Shown here piece after piece: positions 16,191 to 26,128 of a stretch of DNA of 64,000 nucleotides. Under the pieces are notes generated by a model that saw nothing but the letters and a program-made list of their open reading frames with translations, ran no database searches and was not told the DNA's origin. The position numbers were made by a program, and so were the translations under genes. Numbering within the stretch: the first letter of the stretch is position 1; every line of letters begins with the position of its first letter. The stretch is from Kiloniellaceae bacterium (lineage in GTDB: Bacteria > Pseudomonadota > Alphaproteobacteria > Kiloniellales > J153): the NCBI GenBank assembly GCA_021776095.1, contig JAJFGO010000076.1, positions 1-64,000 on the forward strand, given 5' to 3'.

Positions 16191-19100
16191 CTATGGCCCG
16201 GGTACGGTTCGCGCCAGGGGAGCGGCGCCCTCGCGCGCCAGGGTGGATAGCCCGAAATCGTGCAGGATGGCGTAGAGCGCCGGAACGACAATCAAAATCA
16301 GGATGGTCGAGGCCATGAGGCCAAAGGCCAGGGACGTGACCAGCGGAACCAGGATCTGCGCCTGTAGGCTTTGCTCGAACAGCAGCGGCATGAGGCCGGC
16401 GATCGTGGTGAGCGAGGTCAGAAGAACCGGGCGGAAGCGGTCGCGGCTGGCTTGGCGCGCCGCCTCGTGCACCTCCAGCCCTTCGCCCGCGCGCAGCTTC
16501 ACGAATGTCACCAACAGAATCGAATCGTTCACGACGATACCGGCCAGCGAGGCAAAGCCCAGCATGCTGGGCATGGAAATATCGAGTCCCATGAGCAAGT
16601 GGCCGCCGATGACGCCGATCAGGGCCAGGGGAATCGCCAACATGACGATGACCGGTTCTACATAATCGCGGAACTGGAAGCTGAGCAGGACGAAAACGCC
16701 CAGCAACCCCATCAGAAATCCGCGCACGATCGAGGCCTGAGTCTCGCCCTGCTCCGCCGTTTCCCCTTCCAGCGCCACGGTAACGCCCGGATGACGCGTT
16801 ATGAATTCGGGTAGGAAGCGCGCCCGGGTATCGGCCAGGATCTCGTTCAAGTTAGCGATCTTCGGGTCCACGTCGCCGCGCACGCTGACCGTTCGGCGGC
16901 CGTCGATCCGCGCGATCCGGGCAAAGCCGCGGCCCACCTTGACCCGCGCGACGGCATTGAGCGGCACCTGTGCCCCATCGGACAAGGTGACCGCGAAGTA
17001 TTCGAGATCGGCCAAACTATCCTGATCGCCGGGGGCCAATTGGACGTCGATCTCGAAGCTTTCGTCGTCGGCCTGGATCTCGGCCGCCGTGGTGCCGTGA
17101 TACGCGGCGCGCAGTTGCCCGGCAATCGCCGCGGCGTCCAGCCCCAGGGCCGTCGCCCCTTCGCGCAACTCCAGCCGCAACTCGGGCTTTCCAGGGCGCA
17201 GATCGTCGCTGAGATCGATCACCCCGGCATAGCGGCCCAGCCAAGCCGTAAGCTCGATCGCCGCCGCCTTCAGCCGCACCAGGTCGTCGCCTTGCAGGCG
17301 GATGTCGATGGGCACGCCGGCCGGACCGAACTGCGGCTCCTTGAAGGCCAGGGAGACGATGTCGGGAATAACTCCAACCTCACGGCGCCAGGCGCCCAAG
17401 ATCTCGTCGATGCTCAGGCCGCGCGCCTCGCCGCTCAAAAGATCGGCCGCCACGGTGGCGACATGCGGGCCGGATTCGAAGGCGTCGGCGTTGACGTTGT
17501 ATTGGACCAGGCTGCTTTGCACCAAGCGCGCGCCCGCGGGCAGGCGCGCCGATAGCGCCTCGTCGACCCGCTCCAACGCGCCGGTTATTTGGGCCACAGC
17601 CTCGCGCGTGCGCGACAGCGGCGTGCCCTGGGGCAACAAGATGCGCGCCTCGATGACATCGCCGTCGAGATCTGGGAAGGCGCGGAACTTGACCTGCCCA
17701 CCGACCACCAGGCCGAGGGCTATCAGGAACGCGAAGACGACCAGCCCGAGCGTGAGGAAACGCCATTTCACCGCCAGATCCACCATGCGGCCGAGGCCAG
17801 CCTCTTTGAAGCGCTCGAAGCCGGCGTCGAAGGCCTTGCGGAAACCGCCGCTGGGCGCCCTTGCGGCCGCACGCATCATGTGATGCGGCAGAATGAGGAA
17901 CGCCTCGATCAAGCTGACCGAGAGGGTCATGATCAGGACGATCGGTACAACACGTAGCACCTTGCCGATATCGCCCTCGATGAAAGCCAGCGGCAGGAAG
18001 ACGCAGACCGAGGTGACGAACGACGAAACCACGCCGGCAGCGACCTGACTCGTGCCCTCGACCGCCGCGTCATGCGGCCGCCGGCCCGCGCGCAGCCGGC
18101 TGGCGATGTTCTCCGCGATCACGATCGAATCATCCATGATCACGCCAATGGCGATCAAAAGCGCAACCATGGTCAGCATGTTGATGGACAGGCCGAACAC
18201 GGTCATCGCGAAGATCGACCCCATAAAGGAGACCGGCAGGCCCATCGCGACCCAGAAGGAATAGCGGATAGAAAAGAACAACCACATGGTCAGGAAGACC
18301 AGAAGCAGCCCCTGCCAAGCGTTCCTGCCCAACATGCGCAACCGGTCTTCGACCACGGAGGCGGAATCGCGGGTCAGCGCGAGGGTAACCCTGGGCGGCG
18401 CACGCCCGCGTTCCTCCGCCACAAAGGCTTCGATCGCTTGCTTGACCGTTAGGGTATCCTGCGGCTTGGTTTTGCTAACCTGCAGCAAGGCGGCCCGTTC
18501 GCCGTTGAGGTAGACGCGCTCCTCGTCCAGCTCGAAACGATCGGCGATGGTCGCGATCTGCCCAAGGCGCACTTCGGCGCCGGTCTCGCCGCCGCGGATC
18601 ACCAAGTCTTGGTAGGCCCGCGGACTGCGCCGCTCGTCGGCAAAGCGCACGGTCACGTCGCGCTCGCTGGTCTCGATCGTGCCCGAGGGCCGGTCGACGC
18701 TTTGCCGCTCGACCATCGCGGCCACATCGGTCACGCTCAATCCCAATTGCCGCAATGCGATGGCGTCCAGAGAAATGCGGATCTGGCGTTCCGAAAATCC
18801 CAGAATTTCGATGAGGGACACACCCGGAATCGCCTTTAGACGCGTCTTCAAGTCCTCGACATAGACCTTAAGGTCCGGTTCCGACATGGGGCCGCTAACC
18901 GCGATTGAGATGACCTTGTCGGTGCGGTTGAGTTCCCGCACCGTCGGCTCTTCGGCCAGGTCCGGGAAGTCGTCGATGGCGTCGATTTCGGTTTTGACTT
19001 CGGCGATGAATCGCTCCATGTCGCCACCGTCGCGCATCTCGATGGTCGCCGAGCCCAAACCCTCGCGCGACTCGCAGCGAATCTCGTCCAGATCGCTGAC

Positions 19101-19313
19101 GCCGTCGACCGCGTCCTCGATCCGCTGGCAGATCGCCTCCTCTACGTCCTCGGCGCTCGCGCCCGGGTAGACCACTTTGGCCTGCAGCTCGTTGGCCGCA
19201 AAGTCCGGCAAGGTCTCGCGCTTCAGTCCCGGCAGGGAAACCGCGCCCAAGGCCAGCAAAAGCAGCATGAGCAGATTGGCTGCGGTCGGATGCCCGGCGA
19301 AGAAGCGGATCAT
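16191..19313 (-). CDS. RND-superfamily efflux permease (AcrB-like)
   Basis: A 1040-residue proton-driven inner-membrane pump with the twelve-helix, two-large-loop layout of AcrB. The first helix and periplasmic entry are near residues 10-50; the proton-relay pair Asp394-Asp395 sits in AIGVIMDDSIVIAENI in helix 4, and GLDISMPSMLGFASLAGIVV is in the second half. It should form a trimer and, with the adaptor encoded just upstream, expel toxic compounds. Divergence from AcrB suggests a less-studied RND branch with unknown substrate. Its start overlaps the adaptor stop by four bases (ATGA), so the two are translationally coupled. An outer-membrane partner is not encoded here. Confidence 0.93.
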   Translation of the reverse strand: MIRFFAGHPTAANLLMLLLLALGAVSLPGLKRETLPDFAANELQAKVVYPGASAEDVEEAICQRIEDAVDGVSDLDEIRCESREGLGSATIEMRDGGDMERFIAEVKTEIDAIDDFPDLAEEPTVRELNRTDKVISIAVSGPMSEPDLKVYVEDLKTRLKAIPGVSLIEILGFSERQIRISLDAIALRQLGLSVTDVAAMVERQSVDRPSGTIETSERDVTVRFADERRSPRAYQDLVIRGGETGAEVRLGQIATIADRFELDEERVYLNGERAALLQVSKTKPQDTLTVKQAIEAFVAEERGRAPPRVTLALTRDSASVVEDRLRMLGRNAWQGLLLVFLTMWLFFSIRYSFWVAMGLPVSFMGSIFAMTVFGLSINMLTMVALLIAIGVIMDDSIVIAENIASRLRAGRRPHDAAVEGTSQVAAGVVSSFVTSVCVFLPLAFIEGDIGKVLRVVPIVLIMTLSVSLIEAFLILPHHMMRAAARAPSGGFRKAFDAGFERFKEAGLGRMVDLAVKWRFLTLGLVVFAFLIALGLVVGGQVKFRAFPDLDGDVIEARILLPQGTPLSRTREAVAQITGALERVDEALSARLPAGARLVQSSLVQYNVNADAFESGPHVATVAADLLSGEARGLSIDEILGAWRREVGVIPDIVSLAFKEPQFGPAGVPIDIRLQGDDLVRLKAAAIELTAWLGRYAGVIDLSDDLRPGKPELRLELREGATALGLDAAAIAGQLRAAYHGTTAAEIQADDESFEIDVQLAPGDQDSLADLEYFAVTLSDGAQVPLNAVARVKVGRGFARIARIDGRRTVSVRGDVDPKIANLNEILADTRARFLPEFITRHPGVTVALEGETAEQGETQASIVRGFLMGLLGVFVLLSFQFRDYVEPVIVMLAIPLALIGVIGGHLLMGLDISMPSMLGFASLAGIVVNDSILLVTFVKLRAGEGLEVHEAARQASRDRFRPVLLTSLTTIAGLMPLLFEQSLQAQILVPLVTSLAFGLMASTILILIVVPALYAILHDFGLSTLAREGAAPLARTVPGP

Positions 19314-20701
19314 CGCACCGCCGTCCGCGCCGCCGCCTGGTCCCGCAAACGCGCGGCCAGGGCGTCATCCGTGCGCGGGGCCAGCAACATGCCCTGGATT
19401 GCCGGTACCAGGTCGGAAACGACGAGCCGCTCGCCGGCGGCCAAGCCCGCGCGCAAGACCACGAAGTCGCTTTGCGCCGGGCCGGGCTCAACCGGGCGAA
19501 TTTCCAGGCGGTCGTCGGACGCCGCCAGATAAACGACCGATCCGCCGTCGGGGCCGGCATGCAGGGCGACGCGCGGCACTACGATGCGCCCGTGGCGGAC
19601 CGGCGCGCGCAACTCGACCTCCACGAACATATTCTTGATCAGGGGGGGCCGGGTCCCCGGGATCGCCGTGCGGTAAGGATCGTCGACCACCACGATGAAA
19701 CCGATCGTGCGGGTCTGGGGATCGACCGTATCGCTCACCCGGTCGAAGCGGGCGTCCCAAGTGGCGTTCAAGCCCTCGATGTGCAGCCGCACCTTTGCGG
19801 CCAAGCCCCAGCGCCGCGGCAATTCCGCCGAATCCGGCACACTCAGGGCGCCGAGTTCCTGTCCGGCCGGGACTAAAGGCCGGACGTGATCGAAGGCCAT
19901 CTGCGCCGAGATTTCCGCGACGTCCAGCGAATCGGCGACCGCCAGCATCTGATTGGCGGCGGCGAATTGAGTTTCCTCGGTCGCGACCTCGACAATGCGG
20001 GCATCGAAGGGCAATCGGATCTCCGTGCGCGCCAGATCGAGTTCGGCCTGCGCCAACTCGGCCTGGCTGAGCGCGCGCTCCGCCTCCAGGAGGCTCCGCT
20101 CTGCCGGCATAAGCTTGAGCTGGTTCTCCAGATCCTGGACCCGCTCGCGCTGGGTCAGCAGGGCGCTCTCGGCCTGATCGGTCGTCGCCTGACTGGCATT
20201 GCCCCGGGCCAGCAGGACTTTCTTGCGATCCAGATCCGCGGCCGCCAGGCTCAAGGCGCGCCGTTCTATGCCCAGAATGGCCTTGGTATTGGCCTCTCGA
20301 ATCGACAGTTCGTCGAGCTGGGCGGCGACCCTCTCAAGACCGGAGCGACCGCGCGAGACCGCTAACTCGTAGTCTGTCGGATCGATGCGCAGAATCGTCG
20401 TCCCGGCCGCCAGGACGCGGCCGCGGTCCAAATCCGGGTGCCGAAAGACGATCTTGCCGGCGACCTCGGCCACCGCCTCCCAAACGGCGCCGGGTTGCAC
20501 GTATCCGTAACCCAAGGCCCGCGGGACAAAATCCCCGGCCGCGACCTCGATGACCCGGACCGGGCGCGCGATCTCGCTCGGCGGCGACTGCTCCGGCGCG
20601 GAACGGCCGGATATCTGCCAAGCGATAAAAAACGCGCCGACCAAAATAGGCGGCACGATCAAAAGGCGCCGGAATAATGCTCCACCCTGCACCCGCGGCA
20701 C
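19310..20701 (-). CDS. RND efflux periplasmic adaptor (membrane fusion protein)
   Basis: A 463-residue HlyD/AcrA-type adaptor. A single N-terminal membrane helix (LLIVPPILVGAFFIAWQI, ~12-29) is followed by a lipoyl half-motif, a long alpha-helical hairpin (~120-220, rich in Ala, Gln and Leu), the second lipoyl half (ARTEIRLPFDARIVEVATEE) and beta-barrel domains. It links the inner-membrane pump to an outer-membrane channel. It is the first gene of the two-gene efflux operon and ends in a four-base overlap with the pump gene. No regulator is adjacent. Confidence 0.92.
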   Translation of the reverse strand: MPRVQGGALFRRLLIVPPILVGAFFIAWQISGRSAPEQSPPSEIARPVRVIEVAAGDFVPRALGYGYVQPGAVWEAVAEVAGKIVFRHPDLDRGRVLAAGTTILRIDPTDYELAVSRGRSGLERVAAQLDELSIREANTKAILGIERRALSLAAADLDRKKVLLARGNASQATTDQAESALLTQRERVQDLENQLKLMPAERSLLEAERALSQAELAQAELDLARTEIRLPFDARIVEVATEETQFAAANQMLAVADSLDVAEISAQMAFDHVRPLVPAGQELGALSVPDSAELPRRWGLAAKVRLHIEGLNATWDARFDRVSDTVDPQTRTIGFIVVVDDPYRTAIPGTRPPLIKNMFVEVELRAPVRHGRIVVPRVALHAGPDGGSVVYLAASDDRLEIRPVEPGPAQSDFVVLRAGLAAGERLVVSDLVPAIQGMLLAPRTDDALAARLRDQAAARTAVR

Positions 20702-20813
20702 TCCCCACTACTTGAGACGGCCTGAAGAATACGCGCCTTATGCCGGGTGCCAAGGGCCCGGGGTGCCGAAACCGAGCCAGCACATAAGGTTGTTTTTCGG
20801 GCCGGATCCGCTT

Positions 20814-20993
20814 TTAGGCGGCGGCGCTTGGAACCTGCGGCGTATTGTCCAATTGCTGCCGCGCCAAGGCCACGGCACGCCAGACGTCGAGCCGGGTCAG
20901 GCCGTCGCGACGTAGAACGGCCTCGACAATCGGATCGGACAAAAGATCCTCCAAGGTGGGTTCGCCCCATTCCCAAGTTTGCCTGCGGGTCAT
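20814..20993 (-). CDS. Small conserved hypothetical protein
   Basis: A 59-residue soluble protein starting MTRRQTWEWGEPTLEDLLSD, with the following stretch PIVEAVLRRDGLTRLDVWRA likely helical. I recall similar short proteins in alphaproteobacteria, all uncharacterised. The start at 20993 matches that recollection; an ATG at 21014 would add seven residues. It lies upstream of the RND operon in the same direction with ~110 bp between, so may have its own transcript. Confidence 0.6.
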   Translation of the reverse strand: MTRRQTWEWGEPTLEDLLSDPIVEAVLRRDGLTRLDVWRAVALARQQLDNTPQVPSAAA

Positions 20994-21370
20994 GATCCGA
21001 CCGATACCTCCCATTCTTCCTACCCTAATGCTGTACTTAGGTACGATCCGTGAAGTGACATAGTCTCGATTCGTGATTATTTTGTGGCACTTGACGATCC
21101 GTTGGGGGAGCGGTCGGGGCCGTGCACGCCCAGCGCCGCTGCCCACGGGGGGGCTTGCGTGTATGATTAATAATTCGTAAGGGGAGAGAGGGTTAGCTTG
21201 GCGGCTCTCGTCAGGATGTTGATTTTTTTGTTAAATAGTCATTCATTAGGTGGCGGCTGCCAACTCGGCCCGAAGGTAATCGGGTGGATGCGGCCAGAGC
21301 GGGGGGACGGCACGGTGCGGGCATCCTGGGCCCATGCCAGGAAAAGCCGGCCCGAATTGGGGGTGTTGAC
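20994..21370. other. Intergenic region upstream of the exosortase-associated barrel gene
   Basis: This 377-bp gap between divergent genes must hold promoters for the small protein at 20814-20993 and for the barrel protein. The stretch 21158-21245 is AT-rich and contains a run of seven T; no sigma-54 -24/-12 pair or TGT-N11-ACA site of the kind found at 60349-60546 was seen. Confidence 0.4.
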
Positions 21371-22864
21371 GTGAGGCTCCGGGTGAAAACCTTCTGCATC
21401 ATGGCCACATCGTCGGCGATCGGCGCCTTGCTGGTCAACGGCGCGCCGGTCCTGGCGGAGTTCCGCTTTGAGCCCACCCTGTCGGTCGAAGAGAGATTTT
21501 CCGACAACGTCGATCAAGATCCCGACGGCCAAAGAACCCACGCCTTCATCACCGACGTCACCCCGGCGGCGGACCTGCGCTGGACCGGATCGCGGGTGAC
21601 CACAACGCTGGACCTGTCGGTCACCGCACGGCATCAAACCGCAGGCGAAGACGAAGGCGAAGATGTCTTGCCGGATGTCGCTGGTTTGGCCAATGCCGAG
21701 CTGGTCAGGGAGCACTTGTTCCTGGACGCCTCCGCGGCGGCGAGCACCGAGTTGCTGAATACCCGCGAGCAGGACACAGAGTCCAATAAGTCCATCGTCC
21801 AGACCTACAGTGCGAGCCCGAGCCTGGTCGGCAGCTTCGGCGATTTCGCGGACGCGGAGACGTTTTACAGATTCACGCAGGTGATCGAGACCGGCGGCAG
21901 CAGTTCCGGGGGGGGCCAGGGCGGCGGCGAGGACCTGGATGACGAGCAGACTCACCAAGTTGGTGCTGCCCTGACCTCGGGTACGGATTTCTCCCAGATT
22001 CGCTGGACCCTGAGCGGCGAGGCCTCGGAAAGCGACCGCAAGGCCGAAAACGACGTCGGGACCGAGGGCGACGTGTCGCGCCGCGACGTGGCCCTCGACC
22101 TGGAATACATCATCGACCGCTCGTTTTCGCTCTTAGGCGGCGTCGGGTACCAACAGTTCGACGACGGCGACATAGAGAATGATATCGATGGCATGACTTG
22201 GAACACCGGGTTCCGCTGGCGCCCGGGGACCCGGACCGAACTCACCGCCACCTATGGCAAGCGAGACAACGCGAACAGCTTCGCCGGCGACCTCCGCCAT
22301 GAATTAGGACCGCGGACCAGCATTTTCGCATCCTACAGCGAGGTTCTGGAAACCGGCCAAGAGCGCCTGGCGGACGATCTTTCCGCGATCGGCACCGATC
22401 CGGACACCGGCGACCTTATCGATACCCGGACCGGTCAACCTTTTGAAACCTCGACCAGCACCACCACCATAAGCAACAGAACCCAGCGGACCCGGAGGTT
22501 TTCCACAGGCGTGAACGGGGTGCGCGGACGCAACACCTTCGGTGTTAACGGCTCGGTCGAATTCAGCGAGGAGGAGGGCACCGGGGCCACCGAAGAGGAG
22601 GAAGGTTACCAAGTGGGCGCCAACTGGGGCCGGCAGTTAAGCCCGCGCGCGCAGCTGGACGTCGATGCAAACTATGCCAGAAACGATTTCAAGCGGGAAA
22701 ACCGGACCGACAACGAATATTCCGGCGGGATTAGCTATACCTATAATATATTTAGGAATATCAATGTGTTCACTAGCTATCAGCTGATCGTCCAGACCTC
22801 CGACCTTGAGTCCGAAGAATTTTACGAGAATCTGGCGTCTCTGGGGCTCCGGATGTCGTTTTGA
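21371..22864 (+). CDS. Outer-membrane beta-barrel protein, PEP-CTERM/XrtA system-associated (TIGR03016 type)
   Basis: A 497-residue exported protein. The signal peptide (residues 1-29, ending PVLAEF) is followed by a long series of amphipathic beta strands with alternating aromatic residues and a final Phe (LGLRMSF), the usual ending of an outer-membrane barrel. The pattern matches the TIGR03016 family that accompanies exosortase A loci and is thought to take part in exopolysaccharide export. The start is the GTG at 21371; earlier in-frame starts would place a non-signal extension before the signal peptide. It is the first gene of the XrtA cluster, ~330 bp before the ATPase gene. Confidence 0.82.
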   Translation: MRLRVKTFCIMATSSAIGALLVNGAPVLAEFRFEPTLSVEERFSDNVDQDPDGQRTHAFITDVTPAADLRWTGSRVTTTLDLSVTARHQTAGEDEGEDVLPDVAGLANAELVREHLFLDASAAASTELLNTREQDTESNKSIVQTYSASPSLVGSFGDFADAETFYRFTQVIETGGSSSGGGQGGGEDLDDEQTHQVGAALTSGTDFSQIRWTLSGEASESDRKAENDVGTEGDVSRRDVALDLEYIIDRSFSLLGGVGYQQFDDGDIENDIDGMTWNTGFRWRPGTRTELTATYGKRDNANSFAGDLRHELGPRTSIFASYSEVLETGQERLADDLSAIGTDPDTGDLIDTRTGQPFETSTSTTTISNRTQRTRRFSTGVNGVRGRNTFGVNGSVEFSEEEGTGATEEEEGYQVGANWGRQLSPRAQLDVDANYARNDFKRENRTDNEYSGGISYTYNIFRNINVFTSYQLIVQTSDLESEEFYENLASLGLRMSF

Positions 22865-23195
22865 GGTGGCCTCAGACCCCGTGGGCCGACCGGCTCCGGA
22901 GGCCGATTCGGCGCCTCAAGTCATTGACATGTCTACAAGATTAATTGAATATTAAAAGAACATCGCGAATATGGTACTAGACTGACGTTAGACTTGTTGA
23001 CCGGATCGCAATCGGGTCGGCCGGATAGGTCGTTGGCTCGATTGTGCCAATGAGGGGAATACACGCCGATCCAAGGTCGTCAGAACCGCGCTTATAAGCG
23101 GCAGCACGCCGGGTCGGCTGGGTGGCATTGAAAATTGCGGGGAGCACGTGGCGCCATGGCCCTGAAACGGCGATACAGCGGTTGATCCGATCGAA
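22865..23195. other. Intergenic region before the XrtA-associated ATPase gene
   Basis: A 331-bp gap with an AT-rich block at 22920-22980, which may carry the promoter of the downstream operon. At 23122-23136 TGGCATTGAAAATTGC resembles a sigma-54 promoter, but the spacing between GG and GC is 11 rather than the strict 10 bases, so I do not call it. No gene is seen. Confidence 0.4.
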
Positions 23196-24029
23196 ATGTA
23201 TACTGATTTTTACAAGCTGACCGGTCGGCCATTTCAACTCAGCCCGGACCCCGCGTTTTTCTTTGAGGCGAAGCCGCACAAGAAGGCGCTCGCCTACCTG
23301 ACCTATGGCATTAGCCAAAGTGAAGGTTTCATCGTCATCACCGGCGAGATCGGCGCCGGCAAGACCATCCTGGTCGAATACATCCTGTCTACCTTCGTCG
23401 GCAAGAATGTCGTCGCCGCCAAGGTCATCACCACGCAATTGAACGCCGATGATCTTCTGCGCATGGTCGCGGCCGCCTTCGATATTCCCCAGGAAGGCGC
23501 CGACAAGGCCACGGTCCTGCGCCGTATGGAATCGTTCCTGATCGACTGCGGCCGGATGAACAAGTCGGTCCTGTTGTTCGTCGACGAATCTCAAAACCTG
23601 CCGCACAGCGCGCTGGAAGAGCTGCGCATGCTATCGAACATGCAGGTGAGCGGTCGCTCGATGTTGCAGATCTATCTTTTGGGCCAGCCCGAGTTCCGCC
23701 GCACCATTGCGCGCAAAAGCCTGGAGCAGCTGCGTCAGCGGGTGATCACCTCTTATCATCTGCAAGGGCTCGATGCCGACGAGACTCAGCTATACATCGA
23801 GCACCGCCTGCATCACGTAGGCTGGAAAAACGATCCGAGCATCTCGCCGGAATCCTTTCAGATGATCTTCGAGGCGACGGGCGGCGTGCCGCGCAAGGTG
23901 AATTTGCTTTGCGACCGCCTGCTGTTGCTGTGTTTTCTCGAGGAAAAGCACGAAATCGACGCCGCTATGGTGAAAGAGGTCGTGCTCGACATGCATACGG
24001 AGGGTTCGGCGCCCGCGCTGTCGGCTTAA
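23196..24029 (+). CDS. XrtA-associated AAA ATPase, ExeA/GspA-like (TIGR03015 type)
   Basis: A 277-residue cytoplasmic ATPase starting MYTDFYKLTGRPFQLSPDP, the recognised N-terminus of the PEP-CTERM-associated ATPase family. The Walker A motif is GEIGAGKT (residues 50-57), Walker B is VLLFVDESQNLP (~126-137), and an arginine-rich sensor region follows near RQRVITSYHLQ. The family is related to ExeA of type II secretion. In XrtA loci it is believed to energise or regulate export of the polysaccharide. It is followed 126 bp downstream by the deacetylase gene. Confidence 0.9.
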   Translation: MYTDFYKLTGRPFQLSPDPAFFFEAKPHKKALAYLTYGISQSEGFIVITGEIGAGKTILVEYILSTFVGKNVVAAKVITTQLNADDLLRMVAAAFDIPQEGADKATVLRRMESFLIDCGRMNKSVLLFVDESQNLPHSALEELRMLSNMQVSGRSMLQIYLLGQPEFRRTIARKSLEQLRQRVITSYHLQGLDADETQLYIEHRLHHVGWKNDPSISPESFQMIFEATGGVPRKVNLLCDRLLLLCFLEEKHEIDAAMVKEVVLDMHTEGSAPALSA

Positions 24030-24155
24030 GGGTGCCAGGTACCGGTCAAGTAACGCCTGACTGGGCCTCCGTATCGGATTTTTCGATCGATTGACCTGCC
24101 GACAACCTTGTGTTGTGAACACGACCGCGCGCGGCGCAATCATTGGAGACGCCCT

Positions 24156-25079
24156 TTGAATACCGAGGCGAAACTGGACAGGCCGCCGCAGGCTAATATT
24201 CCGGCTACCGGGCCCGAACGTCGAGGCAATGGCGGCCCGGTCAACGCCATGAGCGTCGACGTCGAGGACTATTTCCAAGTCTCGGCCTTCGATAGCACCA
24301 CATCGCGCGGCGATTGGGACAGCTATCCCTGCCGGGTCGAGCGAAATGTCGACGTCATCCTAGGACTTTTCGCCGAACAGGAAACCAAGGCGACCTTCTT
24401 CACCCTCGGCTGGGTCGCCGAACGATATCCGCAGTTGCTGCACCGTATCGTCGAGGGCGGTCACGAGGTCGCCAGCCACGGCTATAACCATATTCGGGTC
24501 GGCACGCAGACGCCGGAGGAGTTCCGCGACGACGTTCGGCGCACCAAAGCGTTGCTGGAGGATGTGTCGGGCACGCCGGTGCGCGGCTATCGGGCGGCCA
24601 GCTTTTCCATCGATAAGCGCACCCCCTGGGCCTTCGAGATCCTGGCCGAGGAAGGCCATGATTATAGCTCCAGCGTTTATCCCATCCGGCACGACCTCTA
24701 CGGCATGCCCGACGCGCCGCGTTTCGCGTTCCGGCCGGAAGGAGGCAAGGGCCTGCTAGAAATTCCGGTGACCACGGTGGCGGTCATGGGGCAGAACATT
24801 CCCTGCGGCGGCGGCGGATATTTTCGCCTGCTGCCCTATTCGGTATCGCGTTGGGCCATGAAGCAGGTGAATGCCAGCGACAAGCAGTCTTGCATCTTCT
24901 ATTTCCATCCCTGGGAGGTCGATCCCGACCAGCCCAGGCAGGACGGCCTGCCCTTCAAATCCCGGTTCAGGCACTACACGAACCTGACCCGGATGCAGGG
25001 CAAGCTGCGCCGCGTATTGTCGGAATTCGCTTGGGACCGGATGGACCGCGTGTTTCTGAACGCCGGAGCCGAAAACTGA
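24156..25079 (+). CDS. XrtA system polysaccharide deacetylase (TIGR03006 type)
   Basis: A NodB-type deacetylase of about 307 residues that would remove acetyl groups from the nascent exopolysaccharide. The catalytic Asp pair is in MSVDVEDYFQVSAF, the metal-binding histidines in EVASHGYNH, and the C-terminal part has FYFHPWEVDPDQPR, typical of the DUF3473-containing subfamily next to exosortase A. I prefer the TTG start at 24156 (GGAGA six bases before it), giving a disordered 31-residue extension; the ATG at 24249 is the alternative and matches where most family members begin. Only two bases separate its stop from the FemAB gene. Confidence 0.88.
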   Translation: MNTEAKLDRPPQANIPATGPERRGNGGPVNAMSVDVEDYFQVSAFDSTTSRGDWDSYPCRVERNVDVILGLFAEQETKATFFTLGWVAERYPQLLHRIVEGGHEVASHGYNHIRVGTQTPEEFRDDVRRTKALLEDVSGTPVRGYRAASFSIDKRTPWAFEILAEEGHDYSSSVYPIRHDLYGMPDAPRFAFRPEGGKGLLEIPVTTVAVMGQNIPCGGGGYFRLLPYSVSRWAMKQVNASDKQSCIFYFHPWEVDPDQPRQDGLPFKSRFRHYTNLTRMQGKLRRVLSEFAWDRMDRVFLNAGAEN

Positions 25080-25081
25080 AC

Positions 25082-26128
25082 ATGGACGGCACGACCCCGA
25101 TCTTGGAGGTTCGCTACCTCGACCAGTCCCGGCGGAGCGAATGGGACGCCTTTGTCGACTCGTGTCCGGCGGCAACGTTCTTCCATCGAAGCGGTTGGAA
25201 GGATGTGATCGAGCGCAGCTTCGGCCACAAGTGCTATTACCTCTTCACCGAGTCTCAGGGCATCATTCGCGGCGTCTTGCCGCTGGTCTACGTGAACAGC
25301 CGGCTTTTCGGCCGGGCCCTGGTATCCAATGGCTTCTGCGTCTACGGCGGTCCGGTCGCCTTAGACGATGGCGCGCGCAAGGTGCTCGACTCCGAGGCGC
25401 TGCGACTGGCCGAACAGTTGAATGTCGATCACCTGGAGTACCGCCTCAGCGCGCCCATGCACGAAGATTGGGCGCGCAATTCGGACCTCTACGCGATCTT
25501 TCGCAAAGACATGGATCCCGACCCTGAGAAGAACCTGCAGGCCATTCCACGCAAACAGCGCGCCATGGTCCGTAAGGGCATCAAGCTGGGCCTGCAGGGC
25601 GAGGTGGAGGAAACGGTCGATCGGTTCTACGCCCTTTATGCCGAGAGCGTCCGCAACCTGGGCACGCCGGTCTTTTCCCGGAAATTCTTCCGCAACCTGA
25701 AAGAGGTTTTCGGGTCCGACTGCGAGGTCCTGACCATTGCCCACGAGGGCCAGCCGATTGCCGGGGTCATGAGCTTCATGTTCCGCGACGAGGTCTTGCC
25801 GTACTACGGTGGCGGCGCGGCGGCGGCGCGGGGGCTGGCCGGCAACGATTTCATGTATTGGGAAGTGATGCGCCGGGCCTGCGAACAGGGCCTGCGGGTA
25901 TTCGATTTCGGCCGCAGCAAACGCGGCACCGGCGCCTTCGCTTTTAAGAAGCATTGGGGCTTCGAAGCGGAGCCCTTGCACTATGAATACAAGCTGGTGC
26001 GCGGCCGCGAAATTCCGCAGGTCAATCCGACCAATCCGAAATATCGCCAGATGGTATCCATGTGGCGGCGCCTGCCTTTGCCTTTGGCCAACATCCTCGG
26101 TCCTCTGATTTCGCGTGACCTGGCGTGA
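25082..26128 (+). CDS. FemAB-like protein, XrtA/PEP-CTERM system-associated (TIGR03019 type)
   Basis: A 348-residue protein of the FemAB/GNAT-like fold. FemAB proteins transfer amino acids from tRNA to peptidoglycan, while this subfamily occurs with exosortase A and presumably modifies polysaccharide or anchor. Recognisable stretches are DAFVDSCPAATFFHRSGWKD near the N-terminus and VFDFGRSKRGTGAFAFKKHW near the C-terminus, the latter a family signature. It starts two bases after the deacetylase stop and overlaps the exosortase gene by four bases (GTGA), placing it firmly in the operon. Confidence 0.88.
   Translation: MDGTTPILEVRYLDQSRRSEWDAFVDSCPAATFFHRSGWKDVIERSFGHKCYYLFTESQGIIRGVLPLVYVNSRLFGRALVSNGFCVYGGPVALDDGARKVLDSEALRLAEQLNVDHLEYRLSAPMHEDWARNSDLYAIFRKDMDPDPEKNLQAIPRKQRAMVRKGIKLGLQGEVEETVDRFYALYAESVRNLGTPVFSRKFFRNLKEVFGSDCEVLTIAHEGQPIAGVMSFMFRDEVLPYYGGGAAAARGLAGNDFMYWEVMRRACEQGLRVFDFGRSKRGTGAFAFKKHWGFEAEPLHYEYKLVRGREIPQVNPTNPKYRQMVSMWRRLPLPLANILGPLISRDLA

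Noticed and set aside
15887-16291. 134-codon minus-strand frame beyond the RND pump gene
   Set aside because: It overlaps the end of the pump gene in another frame, has no start signal and reads as low-information Arg/Pro-rich sequence.
23122-23136. TGGCATTGAAAATTGC before the XrtA-associated ATPase gene as a sigma-54 promoter
   Set aside because: The GG and GC dinucleotides are 11 bases apart; sigma-54 promoters require 10.
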